In this document: one piece after another, positions 17,669-25,491 of the stretch
Layout: each line of letters begins with the position of its first letter
How positions within the stretch are numbered: the stretch's first letter is position 1
Assembly (NCBI RefSeq): GCF_002483205.1
Contig: NZ_DLHM01000001.1
Coordinates: forward strand, 749,176-813,175
Length of the DNA: 64,000 nt
Reading direction: 5' to 3'
Source: Flavihumibacter sp. UBA7668
GTDB lineage: Bacteria; Bacteroidota; Bacteroidia; Chitinophagales; Chitinophagaceae
Made by a program: the position numbers and the translations under genes
Notes under the pieces: generated by a model
The model's input: only the letters and a program-made list of their open reading frames with translations
What the model was told of the DNA's origin: nothing
Databases searched by the model: none

Positions 17669-18952
17669 ATGAAAGAGCGGCTTTTACAATTTATCTGGCA
17701 GGAAAAATTTTTTCAGCTGAATGAATTAAAGGTAGAAACCGGTGAAAAATTGACCATTCGGGATCCGGGAACCTGGAATCATGACCAGGGACCTGATTTT
17801 TTGAATGCAAGGATTTTACTGCATGGGACCTTGTGGGCGGGACATGTGGAAATACATGTTAAAAGTTCCCAATGGTACCAGCACCGCCATCAGACTGACC
17901 CCTCCTACAATAATGTAATTCTACATGTTGTTTGGGAGAATGATGACAAAAAATTGTCCGCCAGTTTACCCACACTGGTTTTGCAGCATCGGGTTTCAAC
18001 ATTTTTATTGGATCGATACGAGCAATTGATGCAGAACGAAGGACAAATGGTTTGCCAGGAATGGTTGCCAGAAATCTCCGCTCCATACTGGCAGGCATGG
18101 AAACAGGAATTAATTTTGGAGAGATTACACCGTAAAGCAAATGAGCTGCTGCTTTTATATAAAAAAAGTAACAAAAACTGGAATGATGCAAGTTGGTGGT
18201 GGATGGCGCGTTATATGGGAGGAGTAATTAATGGAAGTTTTTTTGAACAGGTAGCGCAAAGTCTGCCTACCCGAATATTATCAAGGCATAAAGATCAGGT
18301 TATTCAATTAGAAGCAATGTTACTGGGTCAGGCCAACTTATTGAATGATTCCAACTCAGACCCCTATGTGCAGTTATTGCAACGTGAATTTGAATTTCTT
18401 CAACACAAATATCAATTACCCTTTGTACACGGCCGGGTTCAGAAGTTAAGAATGCGGCCGGCGGCTTTTCCTGAAATCAGGCTGGCACAGTTGGCCATGT
18501 TAATACACCGGCAGGGAATGTTCAGCAGAAATTGGCTGGATGCAGCGCATCCGAAATTGCTGGCTAAATCCCTGGATATAACAGCCAATGATTTCTGGCA
18601 CTATCATTTTACTTTGGATGAAGCAGCACCCTATTATCCGAAGCATATGGGAGAGGAATTGATACAACAACTGCTTATTAATGTGATCATACCGTATATC
18701 TATGCGGTTGGGATGTATCAGAAACAACCTGGATTTCAGCAAAAAGCGGTGAATTGGCTGGGAGAAATCGGGGCTGAAAAAAATGCCCTGATTAAACAAT
18801 GGCAACGCGCAGGGGTACCTTGTGGCAATGCGTTGGAAAGTCAGGCCCTGATAGAATTGAAGAAATATTATTGCCAGGCAAAACGTTGCCTGGATTGTTC
18901 AATTGGCCGATTTATTTTAAATCAATCCGACGGCAATGGACCGCCGGATTGA
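17669..18952 (+). CDS. DUF2851 family protein
   Basis: A 427-residue protein of the DUF2851 family, common in Bacteroidota and of unknown function. Recognisable blocks are GTWNHDQGPDFLNARI near residue 30, HVEIHVKSSQWYQH near residue 60, and the C-terminal Cys-containing CQAKRCLDCSIG. The acidic/His-rich N-terminal region (GPDF...HVEIHVKSSQW) recalls a restriction-endonuclease-like core, which would make it a possible nuclease; this is inference only. It lies 41 bp after maf and 6 bp before the convergent OsmC gene. Confidence 0.88.
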   Translation: MKERLLQFIWQEKFFQLNELKVETGEKLTIRDPGTWNHDQGPDFLNARILLHGTLWAGHVEIHVKSSQWYQHRHQTDPSYNNVILHVVWENDDKKLSASLPTLVLQHRVSTFLLDRYEQLMQNEGQMVCQEWLPEISAPYWQAWKQELILERLHRKANELLLLYKKSNKNWNDASWWWMARYMGGVINGSFFEQVAQSLPTRILSRHKDQVIQLEAMLLGQANLLNDSNSDPYVQLLQREFEFLQHKYQLPFVHGRVQKLRMRPAAFPEIRLAQLAMLIHRQGMFSRNWLDAAHPKLLAKSLDITANDFWHYHFTLDEAAPYYPKHMGEELIQQLLINVIIPYIYAVGMYQKQPGFQQKAVNWLGEIGAEKNALIKQWQRAGVPCGNALESQALIELKKYYCQAKRCLDCSIGRFILNQSDGNGPPD

Positions 18953-18958
18953 GATAAA

Positions 18959-19363
18959 TTACCATTCGTAAACCAGGTTCATTTGAACATCGGGTGATAA
19001 GCTTTTGAACACCGGGCAATTATTTCCGATCCTTTCCAGAATGGTTTGATCTTTTTCACTAAGGTTTAACGTTTTCGGAAAGCGAAGAATTACGTCTATT
19101 TTTCCGATCCTGCGGGGGTCACTAACCATATGTTTTTGTATATCGATGGTGGTTCCGGCCAGTTCAATATCCATATCCTGCGCCTTAATGCCCATTGTAG
19201 TAATGGCGCAGGTTCCAAGGGCTACACATACCATATCGGTGGGTGAAAAGCGTTCTCCTTTTCCACGGTTATCCGTAGGTGCATCGGTTTCAATAGTAGA
19301 GCCACTCTGTACATGGGTCGCCTTGCAACGTAATTGTCCTTCGTAAACAACGGATGCTGTCAT
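18959..19363 (-). CDS. OsmC family protein
   Basis: A 134-residue OsmC/Ohr-type thiol peroxidase. The first reactive Cys lies in CVALGTCAITTMG near residue 52 and the second in NNCPVFKSL near residue 116, matching the two-Cys active site used to reduce organic hydroperoxides. The preceding GERFSPTDMVC block is standard. The gene is divergent from an exported hypothetical protein, whose predicted -7 element lies immediately upstream of this start codon. It is convergent with DUF2851 with a 6-bp gap. Confidence 0.92.
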   Translation of the reverse strand: MTASVVYEGQLRCKATHVQSGSTIETDAPTDNRGKGERFSPTDMVCVALGTCAITTMGIKAQDMDIELAGTTIDIQKHMVSDPRRIGKIDVILRFPKTLNLSEKDQTILERIGNNCPVFKSLSPDVQMNLVYEW

Positions 19364-19368
19364 GCTGT

Positions 19369-19376
19369 TATTTTTG
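19369..19376 (+). promoter_or_regulatory. -7 element TATTTTTG upstream of the gene at 19408
   Basis: A perfect TAnnTTTG match 31 bp before the ATG at 19408. No TTTG at the expected -33 distance was found. It sits only 5 bp beyond the OsmC start codon on the other strand, so divergent transcription units nearly touch. Confidence 0.45.
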
Positions 19377-19407
19377 CATAAATTTACGCTAGCAGGTACC
19401 TAAAAAA

Positions 19408-20217
19408 ATGACTGTGAAAAAAATCTTGTTATTGCCGATAGGAATTGTGATGACAACCATGGTATGGGCCCAATCCAATCCCACATCCCCTAAGAAGGAT
19501 AAGAAAGCTGAGAAAAAGGAAAGAATCAATGCCCTGTTGAAGATGGAGGAGGAGGGACAACTCATCTTTGATAAACATAATGTGTTTGGCTTAAGGCTGA
19601 ACAGCGATGGTTGGGGGATCTGGTATGAGCGTGGAAAATTTATTACACCTCGCAAAACACGTCTTATTCAGATTGAATTCAATGAAAAAAAACATCCAAA
19701 GGAAGATAAGGATGCAGGAAGTATTGACCTCTTTACCGGTAATGTAAACCAGTATGTATTTGGCAAAGCCAACAATTTTTACCAGTTGAAAGGAGGGTAT
19801 GGCCAGCAGCATCTGATTGGTGGCAAAAGCAATAAAAACGGCGTTTCTGTAACCGGGATTTGGGCCGGAGGAATAAGTTTCGGCATTGAAAAACCTTATT
19901 ATGTAGATGTCGTTGACCGAACCACAGAGGAAAGAAGCCGTAAACGTTTTACAGAGATTGAGGATTTTCGTCAATATAGTTATCTGGGCGCTTCCGGATT
20001 TACAGTAGGCTGGGGAGAGGTAAAATTCAATCCGGGTGCCCATGCGAAAGCGGCACTCCGCTTTGATTATGGTCGTTTTAATGAAGTGGTTTCAGCCATT
20101 GAAGCGGGTGTTAATCTGGAATATTACAGTCAGTCTGTTTTACAGATGGTGGATAATAAAGAAAAGAACCTGTTTTTTAACGCCTATGTTACTGTGCTCT
20201 TCGGTAAGCGGAAGTAA
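19408..20217 (+). CDS. Exported hypothetical protein
   Basis: A 269-residue protein with a clear signal peptide (MTVKKILLLPIGIVMTTMVWAQ), then a Lys/Glu-rich stretch (about 28-45) and a body rich in alternating hydrophobic and polar strands. It ends NAYVTVLFGKRK, which suggests an outer-membrane or envelope beta-rich protein. No family was recognised with confidence. The lipA gene begins 17 bp downstream but has its own -7 element. The start at ATG 19408 gives the full signal peptide. Confidence 0.8.
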   Translation: MTVKKILLLPIGIVMTTMVWAQSNPTSPKKDKKAEKKERINALLKMEEEGQLIFDKHNVFGLRLNSDGWGIWYERGKFITPRKTRLIQIEFNEKKHPKEDKDAGSIDLFTGNVNQYVFGKANNFYQLKGGYGQQHLIGGKSNKNGVSVTGIWAGGISFGIEKPYYVDVVDRTTEERSRKRFTEIEDFRQYSYLGASGFTVGWGEVKFNPGAHAKAALRFDYGRFNEVVSAIEAGVNLEYYSQSVLQMVDNKEKNLFFNAYVTVLFGKRK

Positions 20218-20219
20218 CG

Positions 20220-20227
20220 TAATTTTG
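20220..20227 (+). promoter_or_regulatory. -7 element TAATTTTG of lipA
   Basis: A perfect TAnnTTTG match ending 7 nt before the lipA ATG (20235) and starting within 3 bp of the upstream stop codon. A transcript from here would have almost no leader. Confidence 0.5.
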
Positions 20228-20234
20228 TTCCATT

Positions 20235-21182
20235 ATGCAGGAATTACCCGTTGTTGCAGCCGTTCCGAAAACTGAGTCTGCAGTTAAAAAGCCAAACTGG
20301 CTAAGAGTTAAACTTCCCACCGGAGAAAACTATAAACATGTTCGTTCTCTTGTAGATACACATAAACTTCATACAATATGTGAAAGCGGCAATTGCCCGA
20401 ATATGGGTGAGTGCTGGGGAGAAGGTACCGCTACCTTTATGATCCTTGGCAATACCTGTACCCGGAGTTGCGGCTTTTGTGCAGTAGCTACCGGCCGGCC
20501 TGATCCGGTGGATTGGGATGAACCTCAGCGGGTGGCGGAAGCGATTTACCTGATGAAAGTGAAACATGCCGTGTTGACTTCTGTTGACCGGGATGAGCTA
20601 AAAGATGGAGGTTCAACTATCTGGCATAATACGATTAAAGCGGTAAAACAATTAAATCCGAATACAACGCTGGAAACCCTTATACCTGATTTCAAAGGAA
20701 TAAAAGAGCAGGTTCAACAGGTGATAGATGCCGCTCCCGAAGTGGTTTCACATAATATTGAAACGGTGGAACGTCTCACCAAACGGGTACGGATCCAGGC
20801 CAAATACTGGAGAAGTATGGAAGTGCTGAGAACCCTGAAAGAAGGGGGCATGCGGGTGAAAAGCGGAATCATGTTGGGATTGGGTGAAACTAAAGAAGAA
20901 GTGATTCAAACCCTGACTGATTTACGTGATAATGGCGTAGATGTTGTAACCATTGGACAGTATTTACAGCCTACCAAAAAGCACCTGCCGGTGGATCGCT
21001 TTGTACATCCGGACGAATTTGCAGAATACCGGGAGATTGGATATAATTTAGGATTGGATTATGTGGAAAGTGGTCCGTTGGTGCGTTCCTCTTACCATTC
21101 CGAGCGCCATGTTATTCCAGGTTATGGAAAAAATAAGTGGCTGGAAGAAAAAGCAGGGATGGAGATTTATAAAGCATCCTGA
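20235..21182 (+). CDS. lipA: Lipoyl synthase
   Basis: A 315-residue radical-SAM enzyme that inserts two sulfurs into protein-bound octanoyl groups. The auxiliary cluster cysteines lie in CESGNCPNMGECWGEGTATF near residue 49 and the radical SAM triad in CTRSCGFCAV near residue 75. The C-terminal RSSYHSER motif (about residue 293) provides the serine ligand of the auxiliary cluster. Length and motifs are complete. No lipB is adjacent. A -7 element just upstream of the ATG suggests an independent, nearly leaderless transcript. Confidence 0.97.
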   Translation: MQELPVVAAVPKTESAVKKPNWLRVKLPTGENYKHVRSLVDTHKLHTICESGNCPNMGECWGEGTATFMILGNTCTRSCGFCAVATGRPDPVDWDEPQRVAEAIYLMKVKHAVLTSVDRDELKDGGSTIWHNTIKAVKQLNPNTTLETLIPDFKGIKEQVQQVIDAAPEVVSHNIETVERLTKRVRIQAKYWRSMEVLRTLKEGGMRVKSGIMLGLGETKEEVIQTLTDLRDNGVDVVTIGQYLQPTKKHLPVDRFVHPDEFAEYREIGYNLGLDYVESGPLVRSSYHSERHVIPGYGKNKWLEEKAGMEIYKAS

Positions 21183-21227
21183 AATCAGTATACGCATTAA
21201 ACCAGGTCATTGTTATTTCAATTGATT

Positions 21228-22226
21228 ATGAATTTATTTCTAACTAAAAAGGCCTTTCTGGGCCTTTTGTTTTGCCCCTTGGTCAGTATTGCACAAGTAA
21301 ACTGGAAAAATTGTTCTGCAGCGTATGGTCCATTACCAACAGGGATGGAAGTTTTTTCATTTGAAGGCAATTACCAGAATAAGCCCTTTCGTGCATTTTA
21401 TGCAATTGCCGATCCAGGGTCTGGTAACCTCCAAATAGAACACGATACCACCAAAAACAGACGCATTACTCCATCGGGATTTTATGAAAAAAACCGTCAA
21501 CCGGTGCTGGTGGTGAACACCAGTTTCTTTTCATTCAAAGACAATCTGAATTTGAATATAATAGTAAACAAAGGAAAGCTACTGGCGTTTAATAATCATA
21601 CTATTCCAGGGAGAGGTGCCGACAGTGGCCTGTATTACCATCCATTTGTAAGTGCACTTGGCATAAATAAAAAGGGCGAGATGGATGTTGCCTGGACATT
21701 CACGGCAAGGAATAAACGAAAACCATTTGTCACAGATGCTGTATTCGAATTGTACATGGATTCAATCCCGACATTCTCCCTACAAACTGCCCGCAATACA
21801 AGTCGTTTAAATGGTCGGCATACAGCAGTTGCAAAACATCGCCTTGTTAAATGGAAAAAAGAAACTGTAATCGGAGGAGGGCCGGTGCTGGTCCAAAACA
21901 ATTTGGTTGCCATCACCAATAACGAAGAATGGAAATTTGCAGGAAAAGCCATTCAGGATGCTCACCCCCGTACAGCCATAGGTTACACAAAAGAAGGTAA
22001 GCTGATAGTTTTGGTAATTGAAGGTCGCAATCCGGGTATTGCTGCAGGTGCCACATTGGAAGAAACGGCCTCCATTTTGGTGGAATTAGGTTGCGTTGAA
22101 GCATTGAATCTGGATGGTGGTGGAAGTTCCTGCATGTTGATCAATGGAAAGGAAACGATTCGTCCATCCGATAAAGAAGGACAGCGGGAGGTACCGGCAG
22201 CGATGATAATGAGAGAGGGGAGATGA
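21228..22226 (+). CDS. Phosphodiester glycosidase family protein (NAGPA-like)
   Basis: A 332-residue exported protein with signal peptide MNLFLTKKAFLGLLFCPLVSIAQ and a phosphodiester glycosidase (DUF2233/NAGPA) domain. Hallmarks are the central GGGPVLVQNN segment near residue 215 and the C-terminal NLDGGGSSCMLINGKE near residue 300. Homologues remove N-acetylglucosamine from phosphodiester linkages; the substrate in bacteria is mostly unknown, with exopolysaccharide or wall phosphodiesters likely. The open frame begins at a TTG at 21210, but ATG 21228 starts the signal peptide. A heptanucleotide repeat tract begins 4 bp after its stop codon. Confidence 0.88.
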   Translation: MNLFLTKKAFLGLLFCPLVSIAQVNWKNCSAAYGPLPTGMEVFSFEGNYQNKPFRAFYAIADPGSGNLQIEHDTTKNRRITPSGFYEKNRQPVLVVNTSFFSFKDNLNLNIIVNKGKLLAFNNHTIPGRGADSGLYYHPFVSALGINKKGEMDVAWTFTARNKRKPFVTDAVFELYMDSIPTFSLQTARNTSRLNGRHTAVAKHRLVKWKKETVIGGGPVLVQNNLVAITNNEEWKFAGKAIQDAHPRTAIGYTKEGKLIVLVIEGRNPGIAAGATLEETASILVELGCVEALNLDGGGSSCMLINGKETIRPSDKEGQREVPAAMIMREGR

Positions 22227-22229
22227 GGA

Positions 22230-22257
22230 GGTGAAAAGTGAAAGGTGAGAAGTGAAA
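22230..22257 (+). repeat. Heptanucleotide tract, 4 units of RGTGARA
   Basis: Four consecutive 7-mers GGTGAAA, AGTGAAA, GGTGAGA, AGTGAAA begin 4 bp after the stop codon of the phosphodiester glycosidase gene. The same kind of tract follows glgC and dnaK. A reverse-oriented partner tract lies at 22706-22740. Confidence 0.85.
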
Positions 22258-22456
22258 GGGAGACTATTTTTGCAAGATGAAAAAGGACTGGTAACCAATT
22301 TATTCAAACCTTGTTTTTACAAAAACGGCAGTTTGTGTTGCAGAAATATCCGCATTTTACCAATCGTCTTCCCCCAACACAAATAGCCGCTTTTTAGGCA
22401 TACCTCCTGAATTTCTAAGCCGACTGCGAAAGTTGGCAGAGTGCCTAATCAGCAAT

Positions 22457-22573
22457 TTAGAAATCATACTGTTCAACATATTTCTTATCCGCATGCAAAG
22501 TTTGATATGCTTCGAAAATCAGCACCAGGGAAATATGAAAGCGCGGCTCCGGAATAGGTTTGTATGTAGACAT
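22457..22573 (-). CDS. Candidate micro-ORF, 38 residues
   Basis: An ATG-initiated minus-strand frame starting MSTYKPIPEPRFHIS and ending KKYVEQYDF before a TAA. Composition looks protein-like, with a short amphipathic or hydrophobic centre. A second tiny frame (MPKKRLFVLGEDDW) lies further downstream on the same strand, around 22351-22395, and is preceded by AGGAGGT. No family is recognised. It may be a small gene, the remnant of a decayed gene, or chance. Confidence 0.25.
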   Translation of the reverse strand: MSTYKPIPEPRFHISLVLIFEAYQTLHADKKYVEQYDF

Positions 22574-22668
22574 TGGTACAATCGGCTATTTTAAAGATTT
22601 AAAAGTAAAGAAGCGAGCATTGAAAACCGAACCAAAATCCGGCAGTAAGATTAGTGGTATCTAATAAA

Positions 22669-22702
22669 ATTCCCGTTCGGCTGCAATCAGCCGAACGGGA
22701 AT
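22669..22702 (-). terminator. Rho-independent terminator of the ROK gene
   Basis: A perfect 15-bp stem (ATTCCCGTTCGGCTG and its complement) with a 4-nt loop, followed on the minus strand by TTTTATT. It lies 38 bp past the ROK stop codon, beyond the heptad tract, so the tract is transcribed as part of the 3' UTR. Confidence 0.9.
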
Positions 22703-22705
22703 CCC

Positions 22706-22740
22706 TCTTACTTTTAACTTCTAATTTTTAACTTTTAACT
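22706..22740 (-). repeat. Heptanucleotide tract, 5 units of RRTKARA on the minus strand
   Basis: Read on the minus strand the units are AGTTAAA, AGTTAAA, AATTAGA, AGTTAAA, AGTAAGA, starting directly after the ROK stop codon. Same period and design as the GGTGAAA tracts but with T or A in place of G. Confidence 0.85.
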
Positions 22741-23736
22741 TCAAAGTGACGCATTACTCTGCTTCATCTCCCAAACGAGTGCACTTGCACCAAGAATGGC
22801 AGCATCGGCTTCGTGTAAATCGCTTTTTATAACTTTTACTTTGTTCTTGAAGATGGGGAGCAGGTTTTTTTCCATATGCTCGATGGTAGGATCAAAAATC
22901 AGGTTACCGGCTTTGATCAGTCCGCCGAATAATATAATGGCTTCCGGAGAAGAGAACATTACAAAATTGGCCAGTGATTCACCCAGTATTTGTCCGGTAA
23001 ATCGATATACTGCCTGAGAAATTTCATCCCCCTGCATAGCACAATCAAAAATCTGTTTGCTGGTCAGTTCTTCGAGATTGAATTTTCTGAGCAGGCTGGC
23101 TTTTTCCGGTTGGTTTTGCAGCATTTCTTTCGCGGTTAAAACCACTCCTGTAGCAGATGCATAGGCTTCCAGGGATCCTACCAATTCGGTGGACCAGTGC
23201 GGACGGCCACCCGGACGAATAATGGTATGTCCCAATTCTCCTGCAAAGCCATCGTGCCCATATATAAGTTGACCATTTGCAACAATACCGCTTCCAACTC
23301 CGGTACCCAGGGTAATGGTGATGAAATCGCGCATCCCTTTGGCAGCACCATATTGCATTTCCCCAACAGCTGCAGCATTAGCATCATTGGTGAGAGCCGT
23401 AGCCAGATGCATCCGATGGCTTACCATATCAGCCAGGGGCACCACACCAACCCAGCGAAGATTGGGAGCATATTCAATAGTACCGGTATAATAATTACCA
23501 TTCGGTGCACCAATGCCGATCCCTTTGATCAGCTCAGCTCCACCTACTTTATCAATCATCAGGTTCAACCGAACACAAAGGGCATCTACAAATGCATCCG
23601 GTGTTTCATATTCCGGGGTAGACAATTGTTCATACTGAAGAACTTCCCCGCGGCGATTAACAATACCACATTTTGTATTTGTACCACCTATATCCACTCC
23701 GATGGCATATTCTAAAGGAATTTTTGTCATGCTCAT
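22741..23736 (-). CDS. ROK family sugar kinase lacking the cysteine zinc site
   Basis: A protein of about 331 residues with ROK/glucokinase features: ATP-binding AIGVDIGGTNTKCG near the N-terminus, the phosphate motif ITLGTGVGSGIV near residue 137, and GELGHTII near residue 160. The usual zinc motif CxCGxxGCxE is replaced by a segment reading GRPHWSTELVGSLEAYA, with no cysteines. It probably phosphorylates glucose or another hexose, or senses sugar; there is no helix-turn-helix domain. The frame reaches a TTG at 23748, directly after the MFS stop codon; ATG 23736 or 23730 is the likely start. It is the second gene of a minus-strand operon with the sugar transporter. Confidence 0.9.
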   Translation of the reverse strand: MSMTKIPLEYAIGVDIGGTNTKCGIVNRRGEVLQYEQLSTPEYETPDAFVDALCVRLNLMIDKVGGAELIKGIGIGAPNGNYYTGTIEYAPNLRWVGVVPLADMVSHRMHLATALTNDANAAAVGEMQYGAAKGMRDFITITLGTGVGSGIVANGQLIYGHDGFAGELGHTIIRPGGRPHWSTELVGSLEAYASATGVVLTAKEMLQNQPEKASLLRKFNLEELTSKQIFDCAMQGDEISQAVYRFTGQILGESLANFVMFSSPEAIILFGGLIKAGNLIFDPTIEHMEKNLLPIFKNKVKVIKSDLHEADAAILGASALVWEMKQSNASL

Positions 23737-23748
23737 ATTCGCTTGCAA

Positions 23749-25350
23749 TTAATGTCCACCACCGATCTGACTGTCGAAATCCAGTCCCTGGGAGGTTAAT
23801 ACGTTTTTAAGTTTCAGCGCAAGATAAGCAAGGAATGCAAAACAGGCCGCTGCTAATAGATAAGAAAAATGCATATCCTTGAGATCGCCCAATACTCCTT
23901 GTAAAGGAGGAAGTACGGCGCCACCCAGGATCATCATGATAAGAAATGCAGAACCCTGACTGGTATATTTACCAAGTCCGGCTACCGCAAGGGAGAAAAT
24001 TGAAGGCCACATAACAGAACAGCATAATCCACCTGCCATAAACGCATATACGGAAATAAGTCCGTTTGTAAATACCCCGATCAGCATGAAAATGGTAGCG
24101 AGTACAGAAACAGTCAACAGTGTCTTAACGGGTTTTTCCTGTCCATAAAAGAAAGCCAGGATCATAATCACCACCACAACAGAATAGCCATAAAGATCAC
24201 TTATATCGTTTCCTTTAAGATGATTGGCAAAGAGCACCACGGCAAAAGCTATGAATGGCACCACAATGGTCGCAATTCGTTTACCCATGGCTGATAGATT
24301 GAATACGCCAATTGCTCCGGTCCAGCGCCCGATCATAAGGCTGCCCCAATAAAGGGAAATAAAATGGGAAATTTCGCTTTCATCGAGCCCCATTTCATTA
24401 AAATAACCGGGTGTTTTTAATAATGCGCCGAAGTTATTATCAATGGTAACTTCAACACCAACATAAACAAATATGCCGATCATTCCATAAATAAGTTGCT
24501 CATATTTCATTGCACCCCAACCATCGGGACTCTTTCTTGCAGCACCATTGGAATAAAATAGTATAACTACTACAGCAATAAGTGTAAGCAGTAGTAATAC
24601 CAGTTTGCTGGTATCTGTAAATTGTCCTATCAGGATGATCCCCAAAATAATTCCCGTCATTAATAACAATGCACCGGCGGCTTTATTTGCCTTTTCAAAA
24701 CGTTCATCGTTTTTACCATCTGGCAGATTTGAAAACGAGAAAAACAAGGCAACAGCTGCGAAAACCGCTGCAACAATTATGTACAGTGTATTGATATTGG
24801 TAATTGTAACCTCCTTTCCGGTATCGGTTACTGAACCAAAAAGGAAAAAACTAACAATAATGGGCCCCAGTGTAGTACCGAAAGAGTTAACCCCACCACC
24901 CAGATTCAGTCGCTGGGTTCCGGTGGACGGGTCACCTAATGCAATGGCAAAAGGCTGTGCCGCGGTTTGTTGAAGTGAAAAGCCAAGTGCAACAATAAAT
25001 AAGGAGCCCAAAATGGCAGGAAAGGAATTGGCATTGGCCGAAGGAATGATCAGCAAAGCACCTGCCACAGAGATCCAAAGTCCGTAAATAATCCCTTTTT
25101 TGTATCCAATCTTATTAAGGATATCGTACCCTAAAACATTGGAGACGATAAACAAAATCAGGCTTCCGATAAAATAAGCTCCATAATACGCAGAACCGAT
25201 CAACTGGCTCTGGAACTGGTTCAGATTAAAATGGGTTTTGCAGAATGGGATCAGTATACTGTTTGAGGCAGCAATGAAACCCCAGAAAAAGAAAACCATT
25301 ACAAGCGTTGCTAAAGCGCCTGTATTTGTTGGTTGTTTGGTTTGCGACAT
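23749..25350 (-). CDS. Sugar MFS transporter, FucP/GluP-like
   Basis: A 533-residue major facilitator with about 12-14 hydrophobic helices. The N-terminal FFFWGFIAASNSILIPFCK and the YYGAYFIGSLILF segment are typical of the FucP/GlcP (fucose-galactose-glucose:H+ symporter) group in Bacteroidota, and ALGFSLQQTAAQPFAIALG near residue 125 fits as well. Tight linkage to the ROK kinase (frames abutting) suggests import of glucose or a related hexose followed by phosphorylation. The gene is divergent from glgA, placing sugar uptake next to glycogen synthesis. Confidence 0.92.
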   Translation of the reverse strand: MSQTKQPTNTGALATLVMVFFFWGFIAASNSILIPFCKTHFNLNQFQSQLIGSAYYGAYFIGSLILFIVSNVLGYDILNKIGYKKGIIYGLWISVAGALLIIPSANANSFPAILGSLFIVALGFSLQQTAAQPFAIALGDPSTGTQRLNLGGGVNSFGTTLGPIIVSFFLFGSVTDTGKEVTITNINTLYIIVAAVFAAVALFFSFSNLPDGKNDERFEKANKAAGALLLMTGIILGIILIGQFTDTSKLVLLLLTLIAVVVILFYSNGAARKSPDGWGAMKYEQLIYGMIGIFVYVGVEVTIDNNFGALLKTPGYFNEMGLDESEISHFISLYWGSLMIGRWTGAIGVFNLSAMGKRIATIVVPFIAFAVVLFANHLKGNDISDLYGYSVVVVIMILAFFYGQEKPVKTLLTVSVLATIFMLIGVFTNGLISVYAFMAGGLCCSVMWPSIFSLAVAGLGKYTSQGSAFLIMMILGGAVLPPLQGVLGDLKDMHFSYLLAAACFAFLAYLALKLKNVLTSQGLDFDSQIGGGH

Positions 25351-25491
25351 GATAAAGTCCAGGTTTTTAATTTGTCAATATGACCTTGCACAGAAGCAGT
25401 GAAAATAGGAAGAATTTTATTTGTCTGAAATTTTTTCAATGGATCGTCCCCCCAATTCAATTTCTTATTATATTCAATCGTAATTATTTCT

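Larger units (their letters stand above)
22227..22740. other. 514-bp intergenic region between convergent genes
   Basis: This is the longest gene-free stretch. It holds a plus-oriented heptad tract (22230-22257), an isolated TATTTTTG (22265-22272) with no gene after it, a minus-strand micro-ORF candidate (22457-22573), a strong minus-strand terminator (22669-22702) and a minus-oriented heptad tract (22706-22740). No tRNA, insertion sequence or recognisable pseudogene was seen. Between about 22275 and 22660 nothing else is evident. Confidence 0.7.

Noticed and set aside
22265..22272. TATTTTTG promoter for a gene after the phosphodiester glycosidase
   Set aside because: The following ATG frame ends after five codons and no other plus-strand gene follows before the convergent ROK gene, so it is probably a chance match.
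22230..22740. CRISPR-like array formed by the heptad tracts
   Set aside because: Units are only 7 nt, directly adjacent without spacers, and no cas genes are nearby.
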